DNA of 64,000 bases from Luidia sarsii (GCA_949987565.1 OX465111.1:3526894-3590893); one strand, 5' to 3'. Counted from the stretch's first letter, positions 1-9,780 are shown. Notes: generated by a model not told the origin, from the letters alone. A program made the numbers and translations.

Positions 1-797
1 TCGGACAGTGTGCTCTGTCAAACTTCACATGACGTTTCGGACAGTGTGCTCTGTCAAACTTCACATCACGTTTTGGACAGTGTGCTCTGTCAAACTTCAC
101 ATGACGTTTCGGACAGCGTGCTCTGTCAAACTTCACATGACGTTTCGGACAGTGTGCTCTGACAAACTTCACATGACGTTTCGGACAGTGTGCTCTGTCA
201 AACTTCACATGACGTTTCGGACAGTGTGCTCTGACAAACTTCACATGACGTTTCGGAAAGTGTGCTCTGTCAAACTTCACATGACGTTTTGGACAATGTG
301 CTCTGTCAAACTTCACATGACGTTTTGGACAATGTGCTCTGTCAAACTTCACATGACGTTTCAGACAGTGCGCTCTGTCAAACTTCACATGACGTTTTGG
401 ACAGTGTGCTCTGTCAAACTTCACATGACGTTTCGGACAGCGTGCTCTGTCAAACTTCACATGACGTTTTGGACAGTACGTGTGCTCTGACAAACTTCAC
501 ATGACGTTTCGGACAGTGTGCTCTGTCAAACTTCACATGCCGTTTTGGACAGTACGTGTGCTCTGTCAAACTTCACATGACATTTCGGACAGCGTGCTCT
601 GTCAAACTTCACATGACGTTTTGGACAGTACGTGTGCTCTGACAAACTTCACATGACGTTTCGGACAGTGTGCTCTGTCAAACTTCACATGACGTTTTGG
701 ACAGTACGTGTGCTCTGACAAACTTCACATGACGTTTCGGACAGTGTGCTCTGTCAAACTTCACATGACGTTTCGGACAGCGTGCTCTGTCAAACTT
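1..797. repeat. 36-bp tandem satellite, about 22 units
   Basis: Units of 36 bp run from the window edge to about 797. Each contains GACAGTGTGCTCTGTC, itself a small hairpin (GACAG/CTGTC arms), followed by AAACTTCACATGACG. Four units, near 475, 547, 628 and 703, are 40 bp because TACG is inserted after GGACAG. These longer units all carry the TTTTGG variant, so there is a higher-order pattern. Because 36 is a multiple of three, long open frames with a 12-residue period cross the array; I regard them as by-products and not genes. The array continues beyond the left edge. Confidence 0.97.
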
Positions 798-828
798 ACT
801 CTGTTTGTCTTCCTCCTGAAAGATGGAC

Positions 829-862
829 AGAGCACACTGTCGAAAACGTCAAGTGAAACCCT
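829..862 (-). repeat. Diverged inverted copy of the 36-bp satellite unit
   Basis: GACAGAGCACACTGTC followed by GAAAACGTCAAGTGAAAC is the reverse complement of the satellite unit with a few changes. It lies about 30 bp beyond the array end, so the satellite is flanked by an inverted relict unit. Confidence 0.7.
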
Positions 863-902
863 CACGGCTGTTTTCAGAACACCACTCACTCACAAAATAG
901 GT

Positions 903-1005
903 TCTCGTACACGGTGTCACCCCAAACCTACTCTCTTTAGAAAGAGTTCTGTGACGCTTCCATACCCGTCTCTCTTTGAAGTACAAATCTTTCATTCAAG
1001 AAGAC
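903..1005. repeat. Fragment of dispersed inverted-repeat family B
   Basis: The segment CACGGTGTCACCCCAAACC, followed by a short hairpin region, resembles the fuller copy at 32340-32480 and the copies near 3787, 41925 and 53610. It is a diverged fragment just downstream of the kinase exon. Confidence 0.45.
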
Positions 1006-1154
1006 CCTTGATGTCTACAGCTTTTAAAATCCACAATCAGAAATGCCCAAGGGTGGACTGAGTTCTGACACAAAGACTTGACAGCCAAGGAGATCAGGCT
1101 CTTTGGCATTGATTTCTTGCTCTGAAGCCTTCCAGGCCTAGGGCCCAGACTCAC

Positions 1155-1339
1155 CCCACACGTCCGACTTGTTGGAGAACTTGTTGTAGGCCAGACTCTC
1201 CGGAGCAGTCCACTTGATCGGGAACTTGGCACCGGCCTGGGCGGTGTAGATCTCCCCGGCGACGATTCTGGCCAGGCCAAAATCCGCCACCTTCACCAGG
1301 TGGTTCTCCCCAAGAAGACAGTTCCTCGCGGCCAGATCC
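1155..1339 (-). CDS. ABL-family tyrosine kinase, kinase-domain exon (human exon 7 equivalent)
   Basis: This internal exon codes for the catalytic loop, Mg-binding DFG and activation loop of an ABL-type cytoplasmic tyrosine kinase. The frame reads [16 protein letters not shown] (catalytic Asp and Asn), VADFGLA (DFG), then [19 protein letters not shown] with the activation-loop Tyr and the APE motif, ending at KSDVW. Acceptor GGCAG|G and donor GG|GTGAGT are both good. At 185 nt it equals the length I recall for human ABL1 exon 7, with the same intron positions. The Arg of HRD is split across the upstream junction with the exon at 1944-2121. Later exons (end of kinase C-lobe, C-terminal region) are off the left edge. 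GC content is well above the flanking intron. It could not easily be a SRC-family exon: [12 protein letters not shown] with this intron pattern is ABL-like. Confidence 0.97.
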
Positions 1340-1393
1340 CTGCCGAAGACAAGCCCCGCAGAGAGTTGGCAATCAGTATCAGTTTGATTGACT

Positions 1394-1600
1394 TGAATTG
1401 GGATTTGATTTGGAATTTGATTTGGGATTTGATTTTGGATTTGATTTTGGATTTGATTTTGGATTTGATTTTGGATTTGATTTTGGATTTGATTTGGATT
1501 TAATTTGTGATTTGATTTGGCATTTTATTTGGGATTTGATTTGGGATTTGATTTGGGATTTGATTTGGGATTTGATTTGAATTGGCTTGATTGAATTGGG
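1394..1600. repeat. 12-bp tandem repeat in the intron
   Basis: About 17 units of a TTTGATTTGGGA / TTTGATTTTGGA type 12-mer fill much of the 604-bp intron between the two kinase exons. The period is a multiple of three, so open frames of DLI or KSNP repeats appear on both strands; they are not coding. Confidence 0.95.
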
Positions 1601-1689
1601 CTTTGTTTGATTGAAAAAAAGACGAAGTTTAAAAACGCTGCATCCACTTGGTGCAATCCCCAAACTGCGATAGCCAGGTTAACTGTTTG

Positions 1690-1870
1690 TTTTGCATCTG
1701 AATGAAACTGGGGTGTGATCACTGGAGATATATCGCAGTTCATGGTTAAAACACTTTTGACTGGAGCCTCCACCCCAGTAAGGCAGCTGACCTTTTTGGG
1801 GGGGAGGGGAGGTCACCACCTACATAAGGGCTGGATAACTGACAGCCCTTTCCCTTTTCTTTCTCCATCG
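1690..1870 (+). repeat. Dispersed repeat family C copy
   Basis: The segment from ATCTGAATGAAACTGGGGTG through CACTGGAGATAT to GACTGGAGCCTCCACCCC recurs, diverged, at 60779-60880 and in part at 7060-7170. It lies in the intron between kinase exons 6 and 7. It is probably a short nonautonomous element; I could not define its ends. Confidence 0.65.
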
Positions 1871-1943
1871 TTCCTATTGCTTTCATTTTTTTGCCAGCGC
1901 TTGCGAGGGAGAGGCCTCTCTGGTCCCACAGCGTGCCACTCAC

Positions 1944-2121
1944 CGATGGATGAAGTTCTTGGACTCCAGGTAGCACATCGCGGAGGCCACCTGCGAGGCC
2001 ATATACAGCAGGGTGACCGCCGGCAGCATGGTGTCGTCATTCTCGCGAAGGTACTCCAGCAGGTTGCCATGCGGCATGAACTCCGTGATGATGTAGAACG
2101 GTGGCTCTCTGGTGCAGACGC
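1944..2121 (-). CDS. ABL-family tyrosine kinase, hinge and gatekeeper exon (human exon 6 equivalent)
   Basis: This exon codes for the hinge and start of the C-lobe of the ABL kinase domain. It reads [16 protein letters not shown], which is ABL-specific and includes the Thr at the gatekeeper position (human T315), then [22 protein letters not shown] and KNFIHR at the start of the HRD motif. The acceptor GACTGTAG and donor CG|GTGAGT are strong. The length of 178 nt equals human ABL1 exon 6 as I recall it, and the phases join both neighbours: the first Gly is split with the exon at 2713-2796 and the last Arg with the exon at 1155-1339. It is intact with no stop. Differences from human are mainly in the less conserved stretch after LRE. 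Confidence 0.98.
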
Positions 2122-2238
2122 CTACAGTCACACAAGGGAAGACAATCGAAGCAATAGCTAAGTTTGTCAAAACTGGTGACTGACTTTAATGATCTGAGAT
2201 ACAGTGATCGTGAACATCAAAGGTCCCTTTATCATCCT

Positions 2239-2690
2239 GTTGCTCTCTCTTTCTCTCTCAATCTCCTTATCTTCCTTTTGCTCCCTCTTTCTTTTGCTCC
2301 TCTTTCTTTCTCTCCCATCTCCTATCTTCCTCTTTCTCTCTCTCCATCTCTTTATCTTCCTCTTTCTCTCTCTCCATCTCTTTATCTTGCTCTCACTCTC
2401 TGTCCATCGTTCTCTTTCTCTTGCTCCATCCTTTTATCTTCTGCTTGCTCTCTCTCCATCTCTTTCTTTCTCTCCATCTCCTTATCTTCCTCTTTCTTAT
2501 CTTCCTCTTGCTCTCTCTTTCTCTTGCTCTCTCTATCTCTTGCTCTCTCTATCTCTTGCTCTCTATCTCTTGCTCTCTCTATCTCTTCCTTTAGCTCTCC
2601 TTCTCTTGCTCTCTCTATCCCTTGCTCTCTCAATCTCTTCCTTTATCTCTCTTTCTTCTTTCTTACCTTCTTTTTCTCTTCTTCTAACTC
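2239..2690. repeat. CT-rich low-complexity tract
   Basis: About 450 bp of almost pure pyrimidine on the plus strand (CTCTCT, CTTCCT, TTTCTC mixtures) fill the 591-bp intron between two kinase exons. Open frames here are compositional. The tract can extend the pyrimidine/purine asymmetry close to the exon borders. Confidence 0.95.
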
Positions 2691-2712
2691 TCAGACCTGA
2701 GCCATGTTTTAC

Positions 2713-2796
2713 CTAGTAGCTGGACCAGGTTTGGTGCTTGATCGTCTTCATGACAGCTGCCTCTCGCAAAAACTCATCCACCCTCATGTTCTCTTC
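2713..2796 (-). pseudogene. ABL kinase exon (human exon 5 equivalent) with an apparent 1-base frameshift
   Basis: This exon codes for the alphaC helix region of the kinase N-lobe. It reads EENMRVDEFLREAAVMKTIKH, matching ABL [21 protein letters not shown], including the alphaC Glu that pairs with the ATP-binding Lys. The borders are good (acceptor CTCGTAG, donor TAG|GTAAAA). After KH the frame is lost and ends at TAG on the exon edge. One C appears to be missing in CACCAAACC, and with it the usual PNLVQLLG would follow. The exon is 84 nt against 85 nt in human ABL1, which independently supports a one-base loss. Because both neighbouring exons are intact and an assembly gap lies 137 bp away, a consensus error is more likely than a real pseudogene. 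It should be read as a working exon of the abl gene unless resequencing shows otherwise. Confidence 0.9.
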
Positions 2797-2884
2797 CTAC
2801 GAGTTGGACAGAAAGAAAAATGAAACTGGGATAAGGCCAAGGCACTGGTTATTCACGGACGCACCAAATCGAAGCTAAGATTAT

Positions 2885-2930
2885 ACAAAAATGCTGCTAA
2901 CAGCTCACTGACTAACTTAGATTTAAGTTA
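2885..2930 (-). repeat. Family A hairpin element, end truncated by the gap
   Basis: The string ATGCTGCTAACAGCTCACTG followed by ACTAAC matches one end of the dispersed family A element (compare 48528 and 61015). The rest of the copy is interrupted by the run of N. Confidence 0.5.
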
Positions 2931-2932
2931 AA

Positions 2933-3132
2933 NNNNNNNNNNNNNNNNNNNNNNNNNNNNNNNNNNNNNNNNNNNNNNNNNNNNNNNNNNNNNNNNNNNN
3001 NNNNNNNNNNNNNNNNNNNNNNNNNNNNNNNNNNNNNNNNNNNNNNNNNNNNNNNNNNNNNNNNNNNNNNNNNNNNNNNNNNNNNNNNNNNNNNNNNNNN
3101 NNNNNNNNNNNNNNNNNNNNNNNNNNNNNNNN
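2933..3132. other. Assembly gap of 200 N
   Basis: Exactly 200 undetermined bases, probably a placeholder for a gap of unknown size. It lies between a CT/GA-rich region and the kinase exon at 2713-2796. The missing exons for the end of SH3, SH2 and the start of the kinase N-lobe could be in it. Confidence 0.99.
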
Positions 3133-3300
3133 GGAGAGAACAGAGAAAAAATTAAAAGAGAGTGAGGGGAGAAACAGATCTATAGACCGAAAAAGGCTGA
3201 GAGACAGACAGAAGGGGAGAGAGATACACAATGAGGGACATAGAGAGAGAGACACTGTGAGAATGCAAGTGAGAGAGAAGAGAGAAAGACAGAGAGAGGG
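3133..3300. repeat. GA-rich low-complexity tract
   Basis: Mostly GAGA and AGAGAC repeats directly right of the gap. The gap was probably caused by this simple sequence. Confidence 0.9.
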
Positions 3301-5735
3301 TGTTCTAACTTCTGGTGACGCAACTCTTTGTCAATGAGCCCATGACGCAACCGTCACATACATCGTTTGCTCCCTAACACTGAGGTCATAAGACAACAAT
3401 GTGGCCACTGACAGAGGTTTCCTCGAAGCTGTCACGATGGCAAGACGATCGCTTCGTCAGACCTCCTCTCTCGGAAGTAGGTCAGAGGGGAGAAGGAACG
3501 GAGCAACTGGTGAAAGGGACTTTCACGGTTGTTCACCAGGGGACAACAACAGAGAGAAATGCAGACAGGGATCCTGGCTCTAAAGAGAGACTTAGTCAGA
3601 TCTTCAGCGGAAATGCCAGCTGTGAAAGAAAAAAGGTCGAAGAAAAAATCTGTTCGCAGTTCATTTGTGGGTCACCTGCACATTTTTTTGTTTTATCAAA
3701 GCTGGCTCGTGACTCGGACTTGAGCAGAGGTTGAGGACATTCCTATTTTAAGAGACTTGCTAAGAGTTTCTGAAGTTTTGGATGGCACCAATGCGATGTG
3801 AAAAAGTTAGCAAATGGGCTCTGAGGTGCAGAGCCATACTCCATTTCAAGGGGAAGACTTAAATGGTGCCACTGCAAACTTGCCCACAGTTTGTTTCCAC
3901 CATGCAGACCTTCAATTCTGATCTGACCAACAAATGAACAGAGCATTTAAACTACTCTAGTGCCAAAACTCTTTGAAATTGTGACAGTTAGGGAAGGGAG
4001 AAAACGGCAGAGGCAGAAGCCCTTTTCAGACGATGCTGGCTTGAGAGAGAATTTGGCATATAGCATGGGACGTCGTACAAAAAGAGTTCCTCCCTTCACA
4101 TGATCAATTGTCTCGGGTCCCATGAGAAATCCTCTGCCGACAAAAAAGGGTTCACCAGGGACGTCTGTCACTCTCAAGTCTCAAGCATTGGTAACCTTTC
4201 ACACGATGGCACTTTTGTAAGATTTCTCATGCATGAGACAATTTTCTCAAGCCTTGCAAGTTTGTTCACCATGGTCCGAACTCTGAAAAGGCCTAAAACC
4301 AACGCCTGAATATGTCAAGCAGAACAGTTTGTCCAGGTTTTTGTGGGCCCCCTGATGTCTATTCCATGGCACAGCTGCAACCCATATATCCCTTAGGACC
4401 CATTTTCTCTCCCTTCCCTTCCCTCCCTGGCCCAGACCCAAGGGAGAATGATCTCTAGTGTTCATTCTTTCCCAGTGCCTGCTTGCCCCACACAAGTTTC
4501 AACTTGGGGCTGTTTAAGGGTCGGCCAGCACCATACGATCCAAATCTGACATCTTGTCTTGGATACAGGGAGCCCCTTGATGGTAGGAAGCAGAGTTCTG
4601 AATTTATGCATTGCCACAAAGAATTTTTTTCCCCTGGTGGTAAAGCAGTTTTGGAAAAGTGGGTTAAGTGGACGGTGTCACGGGAAGGAGTGTAATTGAT
4701 CCTCTGTTTAACTGAGGTTTTTTTGACAATATCAGATGTGTTGATTTACAACACATGTATGCATTGGGAGACTCACTAACTGACTGGTATGACATTATGC
4801 TCTTTTGCTCGTAATAAGAAGTTTTGCTCGTAGTAAGAAGTTTCCCTCGAATGAGTTCTTGACCAGGAATGCAAACCAGCGTAGGTACCAATTTGAGCAC
4901 TTTTGCTTTAGTATACCTTGTACTACTTCTTATGTTGCTCAGCAAGACGTACAGTACATGTAGAAGGTCATACTGTCATAAGTGCAAGTACATGCACAAT
5001 GAATGTATTTGGCTCTGGGCAGGGGTTTGAGTATGAGTACTAATGGTAGTGCCATGATTGAAATTACTTTGCCATGAGTACAAGGGCTTGGCCATGAGTA
5101 CACGTACACGCCATTGGTCTTGTGTACAAGACAGGCCAGAAAATATAGAGTACAACGTATGGGTTCAAAAGCAAGGATTATTTTCTTGAGAATATGAGTA
5201 CCCATAATCATAAATGTGTTACGTATGTATGTACAGTACTCACATGTACATGTACTGTGCACTCACATAAGAATGAATACAGTTTGTGTACTGTACAAAA
5301 ATACATGTATACAGAAATCCACTTGAGAATGAAGTACTTGTATACAGTACTACAACACAGGTGACACCGTGACAGTACCAGTATGTCAGACATGTGTGTT
5401 TCTAAATAGAAAACACAGAAATTCCAATTCCTGACAAGACTTTGTGCAGCGTCTTTTCTCCCCTTCCATATCCATAAGGCACAAGAATGGATTTGGATGC
5501 TGAGGAAATCAGCTGATCCCAGGCAAAGTTGTGTACCAGTCGTCGCCAGTCCCTTGGATCTCAGCAAGCTGGGACTTGCCGTAATCTCTTCAAATATAGA
5601 AATCCATGGAGCATCTAGCAGCCGGATTAAGTTAAAAAGTCACGTGAGCAAATAAGTAAAAAAAAAAAAAAAACAAGAATAAAAAAAAAGGTCTTTGGCC
5701 CGTCGCCCAAAATAGGCCGAGTTGTGGCAATTAAT
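3301..5735. other. Intronic stretch without recognisable exon
   Basis: I looked on the minus strand for SH2 signatures (WYHG, FLVRES) and the kinase glycine-rich loop (LGGGQYGEVYEG) and did not find them. The stretch holds a family B repeat near 3787-3935, TACATG/GTACA palindromic repeats around 4945-5350 and a poly-A tract near 5660-5690. Confidence 0.6.
3787..3935. repeat. Dispersed inverted-repeat family B copy
   Basis: ATGGTGCCACTGCAAACTTG followed by GTTTCCACCATGCAGACCTTC matches the copy at 41980-42030 (GGTGTCACCACAAACC, TTTCCACCATGCAATCCTTC) and one arm of the copy at 32340-32480. Confidence 0.6.
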
Positions 5736-6460
5736 TGTAAGCCTGGGCTAAATTAGCGGACACTGTCAGCCCTCGCAAACAGCAATATGCAGAAACATCC
5801 TGTGGGCATTTAAGAGTAATTGGTCGCCGCGGCAACCGTTGCCGGCCGACGTCAGAATGCGGGGTTTCCTTACGTCTTTCCGAGGCATTTGGCGGTGGGA
5901 GATACAAGTCCCCTCTCCCTCGCAAGTGTGGACGGCCTTGCCCCTTGGACTCGGACAGCCCAACAAAATTGGCAAGAAAATGCCAGGCAACAAAAATAAA
6001 CACTTCAATAATGCGGGCGTACAGATATCCATAAACAAATGCAGCAGCAACACAGTCTTGCTTTTTTTGCGGTTTACTCTCGTCAAGAGCCAAAGAGTTG
6101 CACGTGGAAAACTGAATGTCAGGGAGTCGAGTGCGTAGGTCCTGGGCGTTGACAACAACTGGTTCTCATCATGTTTACCAGCTGATTGCCAAGCGAAAGT
6201 TGCATCGGTTACCGGTCGCTTGAGAACCAAATTTTCTCTTATTGCTTGGTTCTGTGCCCAGCGAGACCAAAATAACGTCGATAGGTCGTCAGTGGTTGCT
6301 AACCAAATGTGTTGCTCATGCACTAAATGTGTGTGTATTGCATCCGAATGATTGTATCAAATCCAGTTGCTATCACTGGTTCCCTGCCATAGCAACCAAC
6401 AGTGTGACAAATTGCTGGCGGCTAGTGATTACCAGCACAGTTACTACTCATGGTTGGTAG
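5736..6460. promoter_or_regulatory. Repeat-poor intronic island with RFX/X-box-like sites
   Basis: This block lacks the TACATG and hairpin repeats seen around it. It contains GTCGCCGCGGCAAC at 5823-5836, close to the RFX X-box consensus GTTGCCATGGCAAC. Overlapping it is the 15-bp inverted repeat CGGCAACCGTTGCCG at 5830-5844. CCTGCCATAGCAAC is at 6383-6396, with further GTTGC/GCAAC half-sites between. No coding frame looks real. An enhancer inside the abl gene is plausible but unproven. Confidence 0.35.
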
Positions 6461-6574
6461 AATGGTTGAGCTTTCTGGGTTCACAAGTTTTTAGGCACAT
6501 CTTGACTTTTTGTTGTTTTTTGTTGTTGAGATGTTTCACTGACCAACCAACTGTCACCAAGTCAGGCAAGTTGA

Positions 6575-6700
6575 GTCTACATGTACATGTACATCAGCAG
6601 GTCTGAGCCCCAAGTCAAGTCGTGCTATGACTCAAGTCCAAGGTCAAGTCACGGTCAATAAGACTTAGTTCAAGTCTGAGTCACGAGTCCTACGAGTCTG
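6575..6700. repeat. Short degenerate AAGTC/GAGTC repeat
   Basis: CAAGTC, GAGTC and related pentamers recur about a dozen times directly downstream (in gene sense) of the SH3 exon. Confidence 0.6.
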
Positions 6701-6728
6701 TGCAGAGCGCTAGACGCTCGTCGCGTAC

Positions 6729-6914
6729 CTTTGCGGACATTCAGCTGGTTCTCCCCACTGCCGCTGAAGTCGTAGAGCACCACGAAGAGGTCGGGGTCGT
6801 ACTCATCTTGGCCCCCGAGCTCCTCCGTTGAGTTCCAGCGAGTCAGGTCCACGGGGCCGTGGGACGGGGTGCTGGGTAGGGGCCGCGACTGAATGCTGTC
6901 TGTCGGGTAGTTCT
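6729..6914 (-). CDS. ABL-family tyrosine kinase, SH3-domain exon (human exon 2 equivalent)
   Basis: This exon codes for the N-terminal linker and the first half of the SH3 domain. In frame are DLTRWNSTEEL (human ABL: AARWNSKENL), DPDLFVVLYDF with the SH3 ALYDF-type motif, and SGSGENQLNVRKG, which ends where human exon 2 ends (LSITKG). The acceptor CCCTCTTTGCAG has a good pyrimidine tract and the donor is AAAG|GTACGC. It is 186 nt long against about 174 nt in human ABL1; the extra length is in the Ser/Pro-rich linker before RWNS. The exon enters in phase 1 (first codon completed as GAG), which is the phase of the variable first exons in vertebrate ABL1. Two upstream candidates, at 29443-29728 and 44695-44815, both end in this phase. 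The rest of SH3 is not seen in the window. Confidence 0.97.
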
Positions 6915-7059
6915 CTGCAAAGAGGGGGTGGGGAGAGATCAGAGAGGAACACAAGATTAGACTAAAAATGGGAGAGGCAAACAACTTTGCGTGATCCCCG
7001 AGCTGCTGCAGCCAGGTCGTCATCCATGAAGATGTACATGTACATTTACGTTTATGTGG

Positions 7060-7170
7060 CAGTTAACTCTTCAAGTGCTTCTGACTGGTGCCTCCACCCA
7101 AGCAAAGATAGATGAATATTTGGGAAGGACCCACCAAAATAAAAAAGGGTTGGATAGCTCGGGCAATAGA
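7060..7170 (+). repeat. Dispersed repeat family C fragment
   Basis: GCTTCTGACTGGTGCCTCCA and the following AAGGGTTGGATAGC segment parallel 1750-1840. GGATAGCTCGGGCAATAGAG resembles a Pol III A box, so family C may carry a tRNA-like end. Confidence 0.5.
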
Positions 7171-8204
7171 GCATTGGAGATGCACAGCAGCTAATGGGAA
7201 AATGTTTGTGAGAGGTATCCCCCCTGACAAAGCTAGTCGAATAGTTGAGATTTAAGAAGGCATAAATGATCAACATTTCTAAGAAAGGAGCAAATAGTGG
7301 CTTAGTGATTCTTCTTGTGGCCAACAACTTAAAAAAAAGGGTTTCCAATTGAAATCACACCTTGCATCCCCACACTTCACTTTCTGGTGTTTATCTGCCG
7401 TGAATGGCTGGTAAGTTGGGCACTGTTGTTAAGGAGAGTTTCCACAAGACCACAACCACTTTCTGCCCCTTTGCTTTACATCAAGGTTGTGGACACTGGA
7501 CACTTCACAGGGACATTAGTTTACCCTGCATTGCTACTGAATTTAATTTTGTCATTCTTCAGCAAAGTTATGATACTTCCGCACAAAAAACCCTCAAATG
7601 GGAGCACAAGCTTAAAACCCCAAGCTGTCCCTTTAAACTATGGAGTTACTTTTCTGAATTTAACAAAACCATCTAAAAGTACATGTAGCTTAACCAAATC
7701 TATTTCGCATGAACATCATTGGGCTATTTCCTTCTTGCAACTTTTCTTTATTCTTTTTAAATGACATTTTTATCATCAAACACATTCCCAACACAGGGCA
7801 CCTGCTGCAGAAACAAAGAGAGACATTTTCCTGCTCAGATAAAACACAAAAATTTCCCCGAGGGCATCGGGGAAGGAAAAAAAAAGATAGAGAGAGGGAG
7901 ACGGAAGCAACTCGTTTTATCAAAGGGGGAAAAAATAACATCGGAACAGTGCCGGCATTTTTGTTGGGGTGGGAAAAATGGTTGGCTAGGGAAGTTGGGC
8001 GCTAAACACCTGTGGCTAACATCTATCAGGAACTAGACAGGGGGTCCATGAGACAAGGGAATAGGGTTCTTGGGGAAAGGAGGGGGGCTGGATGAAATTG
8101 AGTCAAGAAGAAAGGTATATTGCTTTTGGGGGTGGGGAAGGGGGATGAAAAAACCAGGCGGGGATATCTCTGCGGCAACCACTGACTTTGTAACAAAAAC
8201 ATAC

Positions 8205-8330
8205 ACAGAAAAATTGGCAAAGAAAACTTTGAGTGGACCAGGCAGGACTTGAAGCCAAGACCTCTGGTTTCGTTTCCCATTGGTCTTAACTTCTTAGTCT
8301 TACCATCTGAGCTATCCCGCCCTCAGATGG
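8205..8330 (-). mobile_element. tRNA-derived SINE
   Basis: Read on the minus strand it has an A box in GGGATAGCTCAGATGGTAAG and, about 50 bp on, a B box in GGCTTCAAGTCC, then a tail AAAGTTTTCTTTGCCAATTT. The same tail and B box recur at 10195-10245, showing it is a repeat and not a functional tRNA gene. Confidence 0.7.
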
Positions 8331-9370
8331 CAGCCTTTCCAAACATTCAATAAGTCTTTGCCAGAAAATATGTACATGTCGGGATAGACAGAGATTTTTG
8401 TGGGAAGTGTGACTTTTGGAAGGATGAGTTAGCTTGCAAGGGTAATGCTTAGTAGACTGCATGTAGTCTGGATTTCTGAGCTTGGGTGCGGAAAGATTTG
8501 CAACTCCTTTTGGGAGAGAGGAAGGGAAGTAGGGGTAGTGTTTCTTTGGAGCCCGGAGGGTGCTGAAAGGTTTGAAATTAATTAGCAGTGGCACAGAGTG
8601 ACGGGCATGCAAATTCTCGAAGATGTAGAGGTCCTGGCCAGTTTTGATCTTGGCAGATCCTTTCTCAAAGGCTTGGAACCACAATTTCAGGATTTGTGAA
8701 GATCTGAACGCGTGGAATAAGATGCACGCCCTCAATCTCGTGGCTGTGTCCATAAACTCCATATTTGCAGAAGAGCTTTCCATCAACCTTTCAACATCAC
8801 GGCCCTTTGCCAAGTATTAAAACTTGGCTGGTTGCCAGTTTCCTGATGAAGCGTGCCAAAGTCCAACCTTCATATTAAAAGCAAATGAGGAAGGGTGTGG
8901 TAGAGCCATCAGTTTCTATCCAAAAGCCAGCTTTCGATAACTCTTTTCAGTGGTGTGTGCACTTGATACTATGGTACAGTGTGTAGCTGTATACATGTAA
9001 AAAGTGGGAAATGAAGGAAAAGGAAGATATATCTAAATTTCACATGGGTAAATATTACTGACAATCATGCTTCAACTTTTTGTTTTAGAGGCAGGGAATT
9101 TAACCGAAACAACAGTTGAAGTGACCAAGCTGGGCAAGCTGGTAATATACATATGTACCAGCTCTTGAGGGCACTGCATGTGAAATTTTATGTAACCATA
9201 ATGACCTATTGACCTTGATAGATTGATAGCTCATGAAACGATACTATTTCCAGCAGCCATCATGAAGGACTTTGATCATATTGAGCGACATTTATGCAGA
9301 GACCAGGCACAGTGCATGTTCTCAAGGCACTATACTGTACACTTGTCCAATTCACATACTTAATGTACTA

Positions 9371-9780
9371 CGGCTGTTTCCACTGTCAAAAAAAAACACA
9401 AGTATTAGTGTCGCGATTTGAATCGCGATTATTTCAAACTTCACTATTTGTGTGTGTGGACATAATAAATGCAAAATTGATGGGATTTGAATCGCGATTT
9501 GGACTCCACTGTTAAGTGAGACTTTTCCAAATAATCACGTTTATTTGTGATGAGATTTTGTCTAACCATTTTTTTTTTAAATCCCACAATACACCGCTAG
9601 TGCCCTGACTGAGAGGAAGTGCTGTGCTTGTTTCCCAGCATATACCGGCACGTGTAATATGTACGTCACCCTCAAGGACACACCCATTATTTGACCACAG
9701 CTGCTAACCACAATCGGCTCGCGATTTTTTTTTTTAATCGCAATTGAAATCGCGATTATTTAGGAAGTGAAAACCCTCCT
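9371..9780 (-). mobile_element. Nonautonomous DNA transposon (family D), about 410 bp
   Basis: Aligned in reverse with 34935-35385, it shares order and sequence throughout: terminal GGCTGTTTCCACT-like inverted ends, subterminal AATCGCGATT repeats, CGAGCCGATTGTGGTTAGCA, GGTGTGTCCTTGAGGGTG, and TTGTGGGATTT. Both ends are inverted copies (GTTTCCACTG). There is no coding capacity. A third, end-only fragment is at 48010-48062. The superfamily is not assignable by eye. Confidence 0.75.

Larger units (their letters stand above)
6915..9364. other. Start of the 22.5-kb first intron; no exon seen
   Basis: This stretch contains a family C fragment at 7060-7170 and a tRNA-like SINE at 8205-8330. An uninterrupted minus-strand frame at 8286-8813 matches nothing I know and ends in the SINE. 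Otherwise it is AT-rich intronic sequence. Confidence 0.6.

Noticed and set aside
8..490. 160-codon frame with 12-residue repeats
   Set aside because: It is the 36-bp satellite read through; the period is a multiple of three and two frames are open.
1..797. Possible CRISPR array (36-bp direct repeats)
   Set aside because: The repeats are directly adjacent with no unique spacers, and the genome is eukaryotic. The same holds for the 26-bp array at 41194.
3947..4177. Minus-strand frame with VGRGFLMGPETIDHV
   Set aside because: It looks protein-like but matches no SH2 or kinase segment and has no matching splice phases.
5766..6323. 185-codon minus-strand frame in the abl intron
   Set aside because: No family similarity, no Kozak or splice support; the sequence looks regulatory instead.
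8286..8813. 175-codon minus-strand frame
   Set aside because: No recognised domain; its end is SINE sequence.
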